Shown here piece by piece: positions 44,755 through 54,769 of a stretch of 64,000 nucleotides of DNA; the first letter of the stretch is position 1, and the number at the start of each line of letters is the position of its first letter. The notes under the pieces are model-generated. The model saw only the letters and a program-made list of their open reading frames with translations. It was not told the DNA's origin and searched no databases. The DNA comes from Catenaria anguillulae PL171. Its lineage: Eukaryota; Blastocladiomycota; Blastocladiomycetes; Blastocladiales; Catenariaceae. A program made the translations under genes and the position numbers. The DNA lies in the NCBI GenBank assembly GCA_002102555.1, contig MCFL01000009.1:310001-374000 (forward strand), read 5' to 3'.

Positions 44755-47371
44755 TCATCCAAACAAATCAAACACTTCGCAAGAACTTAAGTGTCCAACG
44801 CCGTCCTCTTCCTCGCCATCCTCAGGCAAGGGTAAATGGCTCGCCACCTTGGCCCACCCGTCGGGCCACTCGCTCTGATCCATTCCGGAAACAAACACTT
44901 GCTTGCACACATGTTGCCACCGCCTCGCCAGTCCAGCCAGCCCACGTGCAAACTCGTTCGAGTCTCTCACGTCGACCGCAATAGTCGATAGCACCATCGA
45001 CACCACCGTGACTTGCTTTGCCTCAACCGCCGCGCGCACAAGCGCAATGGCACGATTCGCCGTCAGCCCATGCCCAAACTTGATCTCGTCCACCGAAAAC
45101 TTTGGCCACACCCACACGGTCGTGGCAACCTCAAAGCGCACGTGCGACACAGTGAATTCACGGTCAAGCGCCAGCATGGCGTCCACAAACACATTGTGGG
45201 CGGCCAACGGGCATCCAATCTCGGTCGTGGAGAGCGGGCGCGGCCGCGGAAACGACGTGACGGCGTCCACAAGGGACCCAAGCATGGTCAAGAACAAGGG
45301 CGACACCAAGGTGCTAAACCGTCGCGGGGGCAACTTGTCTCTGGTTGCACCCACCAATGCCGAGATCACCCCAGCGGCTTCCGGGCTCACCTTGTACTCC
45401 TCGGCATCTTCCATCGGGCCGTACTCGTGCATAAGCGAAATGAGCCGAATGGCGCTCACGGTTGACACTTGCCCGCCGTCTAGTTCGGGCTCGCGCCAAT
45501 CATACCCGTCAGCGCCGCAGCAGTCAATCAGCGAACCCATCAATCGAGCCCACCCATGGTAGATGGTGTGCATGGACTGTGCCCAGGCGAGATGCTGGAT
45601 TAGGTGACGCGGATAGTCCCAAGAAAACAGGAGCGTATTGGTTTCCGGGCACTTGAAGAGCAGAATGGACAGGAGTTCGCGCGGCCAGTGTTGCGAGTGG
45701 TCGATCAGCAGTTGGTTTGGGTCGTTTGCGGCTCGGGATCCGCCGCCGCCGCCGCCGCCGCCGCCGTGCGTCACGAGGAGGTTGAGCAAGAAGCAGTAGG
45801 CCGATGGCGGGTCAAATGTGGATTCGAATTCCATGTGGATGTGCGAGTCGAGGGCTGCCCAAAACCAACAGCGTCAAGCTTGGGTATTGCTCGTCATGTG
45901 CTCGAAAAGAACGCAACATACCATTCAATACGAGATACTTGATCTCCTCGGTATCAACCATTTGCAACACCTTCTCAGCCATCTCTGCATCCTCTGTCAA
46001 TGCCGCTTGCCGCAACACCCTGCCCATTCCCATTTGATTCACGATCCCGTGGTCCAAGGCCACATCCAGCAACCCCGCATGGCCCTTGCACACCCAATCG
46101 ACCACCGCCGTGCCAAGATTGCCTCTTGTGGGATCCCCCTTGGGAATTGACGTCAGATACACGAGATCGTACGTCATAAACACCTCGGCGAACAGTGGAT
46201 AGCTGCTGTGGATATAGAACGAGACGAATGGGAATCGGGTCGAGTTGATCTTGGCATGGCATTTCTTGAACCAGTCCAAAATGGCCAACACGCTGGTGCA
46301 CGTATCGGGAGAGGTGACGTGATTCAATGAGATAAGGATACATTCGAGTGAGTGCTCGTTGGAGGTAAACAGCGCAAGGGCCGCGGTAAGGTCGAGCGTG
46401 TCTTCAAACACGCGTAAGAGGACTTGAAGGGACGAAAATGACCACTCGAGGATGGCGACAAAACACAGAAATGTCGGGTAGGTCATGGCCGGGTCGTTGC
46501 CCAGGTATACAATTTCGGAGAGACAGGCGCGTTGATTATCGAGGCTGTTGAGCATGACAAGTGTCCAGAATGAGAAGGGCTTGGATGCCGTGGCAAATGT
46601 ACTTGGTAGCGCTGAGCGCATATGATGGAGCGTCGATTCGAGCAGGTCAACTTGAGAAGTGTGGATAGCGAAAGTGACCAACAGGAAAGCGTCGGGAATC
46701 AAGCGCCAATTGGGGACGGGGCAAGGCCGGCAGGATTCAGTGGATGATGCAGGAGCTGGAAATGGACCGGCGGCCGGATGCATGGGGAAGATCGAGTCGC
46801 TCCATTCATTGCCATCGTCATCGTCTTCATCATCTTGCTCCGAAAGCGCGCCAAACTCCAACCGGTCGCGAACAAGTTGTAACTCTGCTATCCAATCCCA
46901 AGTCTGCTCGTCCTTGTACCACTGATGTTGTTGTCCAAATGACCCACTGGGACTAAACAGCCAATCAACCAACGGCTTGGTCACGAGGGACGACGTGGTC
47001 GCTGCAGTCTTCCCTTGGCTCGCTTCCAAGAGCCGTTCCGACTGTCCCCGAAGATGGTGCGCCACGGGCGAGCCAATCTGGGCAACCGATGGATACCAGG
47101 AATTGAGCTGGCCGTGCCGATACGTTGGCGAAAGACGGCCGGCACTTGGGTATAGATTGCGGTCGATGAACACGATACGGTGTGTCCAAATGCGGTACGG
47201 AAGTGCCCCAGGCTTGAAGAGGTCGGAGCGGAAAGCTGCGGGCAAGTGCGATGTGGATTTGCACAATGAAAAGATGACAAACCAGAGCTCGTGCGGGAGG
47301 ATGGAGTTTGGGGTGGTGTTGGTCATGACCGTGTCGGCCACCGGTGCGTGTTTGTTGTTGGGTGTTGTCAT
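44755..47371 (-). CDS. family 2 F-box-like protein, 849 aa (2d)
   Basis: Two exons, 45922-47371 and 44755-45854, join with a 67-nt intron (donor GTATGT, acceptor GGGCAG, phase 1), at the same place as in 2b. F-box-like residues are at about 25-70 (ILPHELWFVIFSLCKSTSHL, FKPGALPYRIWTHR, IVFID). Shared landmarks with 2b are VDWLFSPSGSFG, NWRLIPDAFLLVTFAI, LHHMRSALPSTFATA, DPAMTYPTFLCF, and after the intron FVDAMLALDREFTVSHVRF. Specific to this copy are an acidic insert (EQDDEDDDDGNE) and a run of nine Gly coded by a GCC/GGC repeat at about 45741-45766, which probably varies in length. Function is unknown beyond the F-box-like start. Confidence 0.82.
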
Positions 47372-47512
47372 GAAGGTGTCGGGAAGGGCGTGATTGCTGA
47401 TGAAATCTGTTTACAATTGCGTAGGATATGCATTTTGCTCGAGGTGCATTGAAAAGCTTTGTGGTGTCGTGGTGCATGAGGTCTGAGCTGACAGACGGCC
47501 TTATACATATGT

Positions 47513-49105
47513 TTACGTACGCTGTTCTCCCCGACCATGAGTCCACGTCACGACCACGCCAATGTTGACACCGATCGAGTTGGCCGTGTGGGCAATCTGC
47601 CGGCTGAGTGCAAGAAACAAAATCACATGCTAACCTGCTGCATCAGCTCATACATGCGATCCACCTGCCCCCAATCCCTGCTCCTCGGTTGTTCACTCAC
47701 CTCATTCTCGTTGCTCTTCCTTACCCACTCACCAACCAAATCCGCCAATTCGCCCACGCTTTGGCTTTGACTTGAGCTTGCATGTCCGCCAACAGACACA
47801 ACCTCGACCTCGACCTCGACATACGAGTCCTTGTCCTTTTCCGGCCCATGGCCACAACGATTCGAAAAGAAGTGCGCCAGCGCTTGTGCATTCCGCGCAC
47901 TTACCTCACACGTCCACACAAGCCCGCCTTCTTGTTGAATAGTGCGCGTCCCTTTGGAGGGCTGCTGCGTCAACTGCGCCAGCCCCGTCAATGCATCCTG
48001 ATGCGCTTGGCCTTGGCACTTGCCAGACAGTTGGATGCACACGGATACACCTGCAGACATGTCGAGGGCCACGAGCCCACCGGGTGACAGATTGGCGAAC
48101 CGAGTGTGTGCGAGGGTTGACAGGGACCGATTTGGATCGAGCCAGTGGAGAATGGTGTGGGCGGTGGATTCCAAGCCTGGGTAGGTGACATGAAGTGTTG
48201 CGCAGAGTGGAAATGCGATGGCGAGGCCCAGATCGGCTGGATCAGAGAGGAGAGATGCGAGTTGCCTGGAAAGGGCAAGAGGAGATGGGATGGGGATGAC
48301 ATGTGGCAGGCGGTGGGTGGTGCGGATGTCGGTGGCATCCATGTCATCGTGTTGGATGGAGACGGCAATGCCGAGTGAAGACGGTGAGGATGGTTGGAGA
48401 AGACCGTGGAGAGTGCCATGGGCACACAGAGTGGTGGATTGGCCCGGCTTGAGGAGAGGGACGAGAATGGATTTGGCGGAGAGGTGATAGTGGCGCGGTG
48501 TATCTTGAGCTGGATGGAGCTCAAGGGAGACATGATGGATCGGACCAGGGCTATATGAACACAATGCAGAACACAGATTAACTATCTGACTGGATGACAC
48601 AGAGAGCATGGCGATCGAACCTTTGCCTCGACAAGGTCAGGGCGAGTGCAACAGTAAATGACCCAGACGATGGACATGACCACACAAGAACGGGGTCCAC
48701 TTGCATGCTGAACAATGGTAGAGAGTCTGCCGCTACTGAACCTCGTCGAATGCCGCCGCCAACCACATGCTTGTACTCGAGCGGCCGTTGACGGCCAGCA
48801 GTCGGGTTGGAGACGGCCAATGGAGGATGCACTGTGACGAGCTTTGGACTGGAGAGGGATTCCTCCTGATCCTGATGGGCAGTTTTCTGACATGTCGAGC
48901 CAAAGACATGTGTGCTGGTCATGGACAAGAGGGACGCCCGCAAGTCGGCAAGCAGCCGTTCCTTGAATGCGACGCGGGCCTGGAGCTGTTCGAAATGGGC
49001 CTGCTGTGTAGCGGCATTGTCGCGCAGGGCAGAGCAGAGGGCGGTAAACCCGGCGGAATCGACCCCATCAGCGGAGGCAGAGGAAGGAAACGGGTTGGCT
49101 GACAT
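47513..49105 (-). CDS. unknown protein, about 490 aa
   Basis: Exon 1 is 48621-49105 (MSANPFPSSASADG; a start seven codons earlier at 49126 is possible). Exon 2 begins at 48550 after a 70-nt intron (donor GTTCGA, acceptor ATATAG, phase 2). In the simplest model exon 2 ends at a TGA at 47623, giving 470 aa. A 38-nt GTTAGC...CAG intron at 47597-47634 would replace the last three residues with a third exon (47513-47596). That exon encodes IAHTANSIGVNIGVVVTWTH and a short tail, which looks more protein-like, so I extend the gene to 47513. Exon 1 has a coiled-coil-like stretch (QQAHFEQLQARVAFKERLLA). The C-terminal half has an acidic/Val segment (VEVEVEVVSV). No family is recognised. Confidence 0.6.
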
Positions 49106-49196
49106 GATTGCTTTGGGTTTGGGCATTAATAAATCATTAAATCATCCATGGAGGCGGCTGTACAGCCAACCATCGATCGCATCGATCTCGATCTCT

Positions 49197-49210
49197 GATC
49201 AGATCAGATC
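49197..49210. promoter_or_regulatory. GATC-rich element upstream of 1F
   Basis: GATCAGATCAGATC lies in a GATC-dense stretch (49173-49212), about 115 bp upstream of the ATG of 1F and inside the divergent promoter shared with the gene ending at 47513. It shares its core with the element upstream of 1E. Confidence 0.3.
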
Positions 49211-49319
49211 TGGCCGCGAGACTGACTGCGACTGCGAGACCGCCGAGACGGATGTACAGCGGCCAGCCAGAGACGGCAGCTCTTGACGGATTGCTGATGT
49301 CTTCTTTTCCCACACGACC

Positions 49320-51809
49320 ATGAAATCGCCCCAAATCGAGAAGGAGGGCGGCGGCGGCACATCCGTCCTGTCTTCGCTCCCGATCTCCGTCCTCAAGCGC
49401 ATCGCCGTCCACGCCCGATTCAACCATTCTCTTCACGATGATGACACTGACCCCGCCAGGGCCCAGGCATCGTTGGCTGCGTTTGCCCTGACCTGCAAGC
49501 ATGTGTCCTCCTCGGTCATGCCTGTCCTGTACCGCGCCCCGGTCCTTAACAGGATCAAGGCGCTCTCTTTGCTCACCGCGACCCTCAATGACCTGCCCGA
49601 CCTCGCTGCCCGCGTCAAGCGTATTGTTGCTGGCCCGACCTTTGTCGACCCGACCACTTTCGACTGCATCGGGCTGATTGGGTCCGTCAAATGGCAAGTC
49701 GGTTGCGGGATCCCGAGTCCCGCCCGGTTTGCGCAACTGGGCAAAAATGCTCCTCGCACATTGCTCATGGCTTGGCTCGCTTCCATTGCGAGCAAGTGTC
49801 CCAATCTCAAGGCTGTCGACCTCTCTCTGGCCACCCATTTGCACTCTTCTCAAGCCTTGGGATTCAACAGCCTGGCCGCCATCCTGCGCGAACGTGGCGG
49901 CTCCTTCCAAGCCCCTGCGGACCAAGACTGGCCCGTATCGTGTATTCTGGCCTCGGACCCGGACCATGCCCCCCACCATGGCGTTGTGTACTTTGTGCGC
50001 GCCATTGACTATGGCAACCGAACGCTCGACATCTTCAACACAAACTGGCCGGGCAAACTTGCCCAATACAACTTGCATCCGATTCAAGATCTCATCCCGG
50101 ACGGCCACCTCCGTCACTGGCACATTCGGCACATTGATCTTGTCCACCAGTACGAGGTGGATCCATTTGCCGCATTCATGGACAACTTGCCTGCGCCGCC
50201 GCTCGAGACGCTTGGTCTGTCCTTGGACTCGTCCTACATTTTTGACCTAAGCAGACAGGTACTCCCGGGATCGCAATCCACCGTGTCGCTCTGGACCGTC
50301 CACTTGGCTGCCGCCTCGGACATTCTCTCCCGCCGCCACTTTTCGCTCAAGCAATGCACCAAACTGCAACTCAAGTTCCCAGCACCAACGGCCCTTGAGG
50401 CTGCCCATCCGGAAATGTACGGCATGCTCATGTCGGACCTGTTCCAGGAAAGCTCCAAGGCGCTGGACCGTGACGAATCTTGGCCCGCGGTCAAGTCCTT
50501 GACGCTTGCCGCGCCCTACTTTACACAAGCCACGTCGCTCGACTCGCTGCACGCGCTCGCCAAACTCGCCGACAAGTTCCCCAATGTCACGTCACTCACC
50601 ATCGAGTCCTCGTACACGTCCTTGGCCGACATTTTGCTGTGGCTCGACCCGTTTGTGCGCCGCCCGCAATGCCCGCTGCAAGCACTGACCATAGTGCGCG
50701 ACTCGCTGCACGAATCCGAGCCCGAACTCGACGAGCCACCCGCACCAACACATGCGTTCACGCCGCTGGTTGCCGACCAACGCAACCCGGGCCACCTGCA
50801 CACCTTGGTACTGGTGGATCGCGACACGGAATCCATGGACGACATTGCCATCCACCCGGGCCTGCTGTACGGCCTCGAACGCCTCAACGTGCGTGGGGTG
50901 GACCTTGTGGTGGCAGCTGCCGACCTCGCCACCTTGGGCTCGCCCTCGTTTCCATCGCTCACCTACGTGGACGACGCCACGTTGCTCGAGGCACACTTGC
51001 TGCCGCACTTGCGGTCGCTCGGGTTCAATGCCGGGCGCGCACTGGATGCCGCGCAGGACGACGACCAGATTGATAACTTGGATCAATTGCTGCCCGAGGC
51101 GCCCGCGCTCGAGTCGCTGGTGGTGGACGTGGGTGATCAAGAGTATTTCACGCGCGTAGGGTTTGTGCTGGACGTCCTTGACAAGTATGCACGGACGTTG
51201 CGTAATGTGTACATTACGCGGGCGCATTTGTCGGATGCGCAAATCGACAAACTCGGGGGCATGTTGGCCCAAAGGGCAGGTGGGGACCACGGCGATTTGC
51301 GGATCGCGAGATTGCTCATTGGCAACCACCCCGATTCGCTTGGCCAACCGCGCTTGTTGGCCATGGGCGAGCGTGCGACCACCTGGGTCTCGGACGTGCT
51401 CGTCCCACTCCCCAGTGCCGAGCAGATTGACTCTGCGCTCGTGTGTGCGCCGTCGACATTGGCCGGGCATGCCGGTTTTGCTGGTGCTGAGCAACGCGTC
51501 CAGACTAAAGGCATGAGTCCAGGCAAACGCTGTGCGTGTGGAAAGCGCGGCATGGGTCAAAAGCCGTCGGATCTTGGCACGCACGTGTGGTGCAGCGTCA
51601 AGGAATTGGTGGTGGTGTGTGAGGCGTGTGTTCAAGACGTGGAGGGCAGCGTCAAGGTGTGGGAGAGTGAATCGGGGTCGGCGTGGACCATGCGGGAGGT
51701 CAGGCATTTGAATGGGGCGCAGGATGTGCATGGGATCATTGGACATGGCGTGTGGGGCCTTGGGGATGGCCGGGTGTTAACGGACGAGCTGGCGTTGCCA
51801 ACGGCTTGA
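49320..51809 (+). CDS. family 1 F-box-like / LRR / CxC-CxxC protein (1F)
   Basis: Intact, single exon, 829 aa. F-box-like residues at about 17-70 (SSLPISVLKRIAVHARF, LAAFALTCKHVSSSVMPVLY). Leucine-rich strands are FPNVTSLTIESS and APALESLVV. The C-terminal Cys module is CACGKRGMGQK (about 738) and VVCEACVQD (about 767), with HGVWGLGDGRVL near the end. It is the closest relative of 1E throughout, without 1E's long N-terminal extension. It is divergent from the unknown gene at 47513-49105, sharing a promoter of about 215 bp. Confidence 0.85.
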   Translation: MKSPQIEKEGGGGTSVLSSLPISVLKRIAVHARFNHSLHDDDTDPARAQASLAAFALTCKHVSSSVMPVLYRAPVLNRIKALSLLTATLNDLPDLAARVKRIVAGPTFVDPTTFDCIGLIGSVKWQVGCGIPSPARFAQLGKNAPRTLLMAWLASIASKCPNLKAVDLSLATHLHSSQALGFNSLAAILRERGGSFQAPADQDWPVSCILASDPDHAPHHGVVYFVRAIDYGNRTLDIFNTNWPGKLAQYNLHPIQDLIPDGHLRHWHIRHIDLVHQYEVDPFAAFMDNLPAPPLETLGLSLDSSYIFDLSRQVLPGSQSTVSLWTVHLAAASDILSRRHFSLKQCTKLQLKFPAPTALEAAHPEMYGMLMSDLFQESSKALDRDESWPAVKSLTLAAPYFTQATSLDSLHALAKLADKFPNVTSLTIESSYTSLADILLWLDPFVRRPQCPLQALTIVRDSLHESEPELDEPPAPTHAFTPLVADQRNPGHLHTLVLVDRDTESMDDIAIHPGLLYGLERLNVRGVDLVVAAADLATLGSPSFPSLTYVDDATLLEAHLLPHLRSLGFNAGRALDAAQDDDQIDNLDQLLPEAPALESLVVDVGDQEYFTRVGFVLDVLDKYARTLRNVYITRAHLSDAQIDKLGGMLAQRAGGDHGDLRIARLLIGNHPDSLGQPRLLAMGERATTWVSDVLVPLPSAEQIDSALVCAPSTLAGHAGFAGAEQRVQTKGMSPGKRCACGKRGMGQKPSDLGTHVWCSVKELVVVCEACVQDVEGSVKVWESESGSAWTMREVRHLNGAQDVHGIIGHGVWGLGDGRVLTDELALPTA

Positions 51810-51927
51810 GTGCTCTTTCGTGCAAGTGCCTTGTGTGTGATGATACTGAGATTAACTGATGCATTCTTGGTTGATGTTGAGGAGCCAAAAACAAACACAA
51901 CAAGCATGTCCATATGTACACATTTCC

Positions 51928-52752
51928 TCAATCCAAATCTTCACCGATTTCGCTGACGGACGACGACGTCGATGCCTTCTTTTCCGACTTTTTCTCATCA
52001 CCACCCCTACGATCCTTTTCTGGGCCATCATTTTCATTCGAAGGAGGCACCTCTGTCACCGTCGCAGCTCCGCACGGCTGACTCGCGGATACTCCACCCG
52101 TAAACAAGGCTTGCACAACATAGCGTGCAAGCGACCCAAAGCTCGTAAACTCGCGCCTCGTTCCGCCATTATCAATCACCACATGCATCCCCAACTGGCG
52201 GCCCGTCGAGTTTCGCCTGGAAGATGTCTGCGTCCAAGACGACCACGATGACGTCGACGTCGCGGGCTCCGGCGTGGGTTCTGTAAACGTGACACGTGCA
52301 TCGACCACGCTGCCCACACTGCGCGACACATACTGGCCCAAGGTGGTTGCCGCCTCAACAAGCCCTTCAGCGGCTTGCTCAATGGCGCGCTCAGTGGCCT
52401 CTTGCTCTGCCGGCCCGAATTCACCAGGCAGTTCGATGCGCACGGGCCCGAATTGGTGGCGGCGCACATTGGCAGCGTTGCCCGTGCCGGTGGTCGTGGC
52501 GGCGGTTGTCAAGTCGCCGCCGTCGGGGTGGTAGGCGGGCGGGTCGGCGGGGGAGAGGCCGAGCATGTGCCCGAGCGCGAGACGGATGCCTTCGGGCATG
52601 AGGTCGGCAGGGCCTGCGTAGGTTTGTTGGCCTGCAGTGGCCGAGGTCCACGTGACGGCAACTGTGTTGGTGGATGGGGTGGCGGTCAGAGCAATCGAGC
52701 TCAGGTCGGCAATGTCGGTTGGGGATATGTCGTTCGGGTGGGTGTTGGTCAT
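51928..52752 (-). CDS. unknown 274-aa protein
   Basis: A single open frame; the start at 52752 (MTNTHPNDISPTD) is preferred because the 19 codons upstream look like leader sequence. Residues about 15-60 are Thr/Ala/Ser-rich. A central helix (EQEATERAIEQAAEGLVEAA, about residues 117-136) precedes a Ser/Thr-rich linker. A folded-looking part follows (MHVVIDNGGTRREF, LARYVVQALFTGG), and a charged tail (EKDRRGGDEKKSEKKAS) ends in acidic residues. No family is recognised. Its 3' end lies 119 bp from that of 1F on the other strand, where other family 1 copies have a family 2 gene. Confidence 0.6.
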   Translation of the reverse strand: MTNTHPNDISPTDIADLSSIALTATPSTNTVAVTWTSATAGQQTYAGPADLMPEGIRLALGHMLGLSPADPPAYHPDGGDLTTAATTTGTGNAANVRRHQFGPVRIELPGEFGPAEQEATERAIEQAAEGLVEAATTLGQYVSRSVGSVVDARVTFTEPTPEPATSTSSWSSWTQTSSRRNSTGRQLGMHVVIDNGGTRREFTSFGSLARYVVQALFTGGVSASQPCGAATVTEVPPSNENDGPEKDRRGGDEKKSEKKASTSSSVSEIGEDLD

Positions 52753-53283
52753 GTTGATTGAATGTATAGGATAGCTGGGGAGAGGAAGCGTCGAATGCGA
52801 ATGCGGCACATGCGCAAGAGGAAGGAATGCGAGAGCGGTGGTTGTCCATTTATAGCTTGGGAATCTTCATAATGTGTGCCGTGCGGACGGGTGGCACTGC
52901 AGCAGGACTGCTGGGGAAGTGTTGCAGGGAGGCAATCCTCGAACAATCGAGTTTTTCCGGCGTGAATGCCATGTTCGCACACAAAAGACCAGCGTTGACA
53001 CGTCGACGGCTCTCCACATTTCACATTCATGAATTGAATCCACGTCACTGCCAAGCTTTCGTAAATCAGGCGAGCAGAATTTGCATCCATTTCGCACCTT
53101 TCGTGTAACGAGGGAGGCTGTCAGGCCGTTGAGCCCAGGTTCTAAGTACCCTCGGCGGCACCATGAGCCAGGGCCGACAACGAACGCAGGACCTCGTTGC
53201 CATGTTTTCCTCAATCGGAACTGAGGTGGCACCAAGCTTAAGACGTTGACGTTGATCGGAAGGCTGATCGGAAGACAGGGGAA

Positions 53284-54420
53284 ACGACTACGAATTTGAC
53301 CTGTTTGCAAGATTATTGAATCATGTAATGTCGCTCTGCTTGCTCGACCATTTGTAAATATAGATACTCCCGCCAGGAGCATTATGCGAAGCACACAAGA
53401 TTGAACACTGGAATGCAACTGCGCTCGAGAAAGAGACCAAAAGTGACGGCCAGCCAGAGCGAACATGTAATTGTCTATTGACACAAATCACTGTCATAAC
53501 AATCTACGAGACAAACATGTAAAAAGTCGTCCTAAACATCAACCTCAAGGAGCCGCAAGTACCACGCCAACTCTTCCTGCCACCCAAACCAACTATTACC
53601 CTGATCCAACCACTCACAAGCGCGGCCTTGCAGTCCGGCCAGCGCGTCATAATCGCACACAACCCGACTGCAAACTGTTCCCATGTGCGAAAATCTATTT
53701 GAAGTTGCTTGACAATCCTTGCTACCGAGTCCACATCCTTGGCCACGACAGCAACGCGCACAAAACCAATTGCTCGATGGATGGGGAGCTGGCGAGCGAA
53801 TTCTTTCGAATCGAGCTTGGGACAAATGCGCATCGACGCGGGATGCGAGAAATGGAATAAGGGAAACGACAAAAGTGCGGTCCAGAGCGAGGAGCGAGTC
53901 GAAAAAGAGTTGGAAGGTCTGGTGTGGTCAGTAATGCGTTCTTGCACATAGGCAGTCGGCAAACTTGAGCACAGACACAGCCCGCACGACTTACCCCAGC
54001 TTGTGACGCATGCCTTGGGAGCAACGACGTGAACGACTTCATGTCGGACAAACGGCCAACCACTTGCGTTTCCTCGTTGTCCGTGTGCTCGCGAGCATGG
54101 AGGCACATGTAAAGGTGCGATTCGGTTTGAGCGACCGATGAATAGCGGTACCTAGTAGTTGCATTGGCGACGCAGCCGCGCCTGGACGAGAGAGCCGTCA
54201 GGGTCTTTAGCCGGGTTGATGAAGATGGAGCGATGCGACCAAACACGATGAGGCTACCCGGGATTGCTTGGACGAGGCGGTGTGGAAGGATGCGGGCAAG
54301 TGTGGTGTGGTTTCGCATAACGAAAAGACGTCGAAGTAGAGCTGGATGGGAATGAGCGAATATGCGGTCTCAGTCATGACGGTTTGTTTGATGTTGAGCA
54401 ATTGGGATTGTGGGCATTTG
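53284..54420 (-). pseudogene. family 2 pseudogene, inverted near-copy of 2a (2e)
   Basis: Read on minus it starts with IPIQLYFDVFSLCETTPHLP and the SFHTAS...HR segment of family 2, and breaks quickly. It then resumes with FDSLLALDRTFVVSLIPF and a tail that includes EFDLFA near 53290, which matches the C-terminus of intact gene 2b. DNA similarity to 34470-35840 is high over most of the length. Relative to 2a, a block equivalent to 34765-35047 is missing: the two sides join directly at about 54088, between CATGCTC and GCGAGCAC on the minus strand. Frames are broken by several indels. It cannot encode a family 2 protein. Confidence 0.8.
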
Positions 54421-54769
54421 AGAGGCATGGAGCAAAAATGTAAATAAAGTGTGGGCACACTCAGTCACCCTCAGTTGGCTGCATTTCTGCAGCCGCAGCT
54501 GGCTGGCCGGGACAAGACATTTACCGTTGTTTTGTAAGCATCCCAACTCATCCCAACTCTTGTCACTCCGCTATGCAGTCTCACATGGGCAGATCGAAGA
54601 GCCATGTCCCTCTTCCGCACACGCACAGCTGCACGCACAGGGAACATGGCATTGTGGCAAAAAAAAAGGATTTGACGCTGACATACATGATAAACCCACC
54701 CATGGCAATTCACGGCAACAGCTCAGAGCAACGTCATCCACGCAAAGTCGTCGCCAATCAGCACATACC

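Noticed and set aside
52274-52761. Plus-strand frames opposite the unknown gene at 51928-52752
   Set aside because: Shadow frames of the minus-strand coding sequence, low complexity, no features.
54449-54769. In-frame extension of the 54770 gene upstream to 54449
   Set aside because: The added residues look like translated leader (mixed Cys/His/Ser), and a better Met at 54770 starts the globular part.
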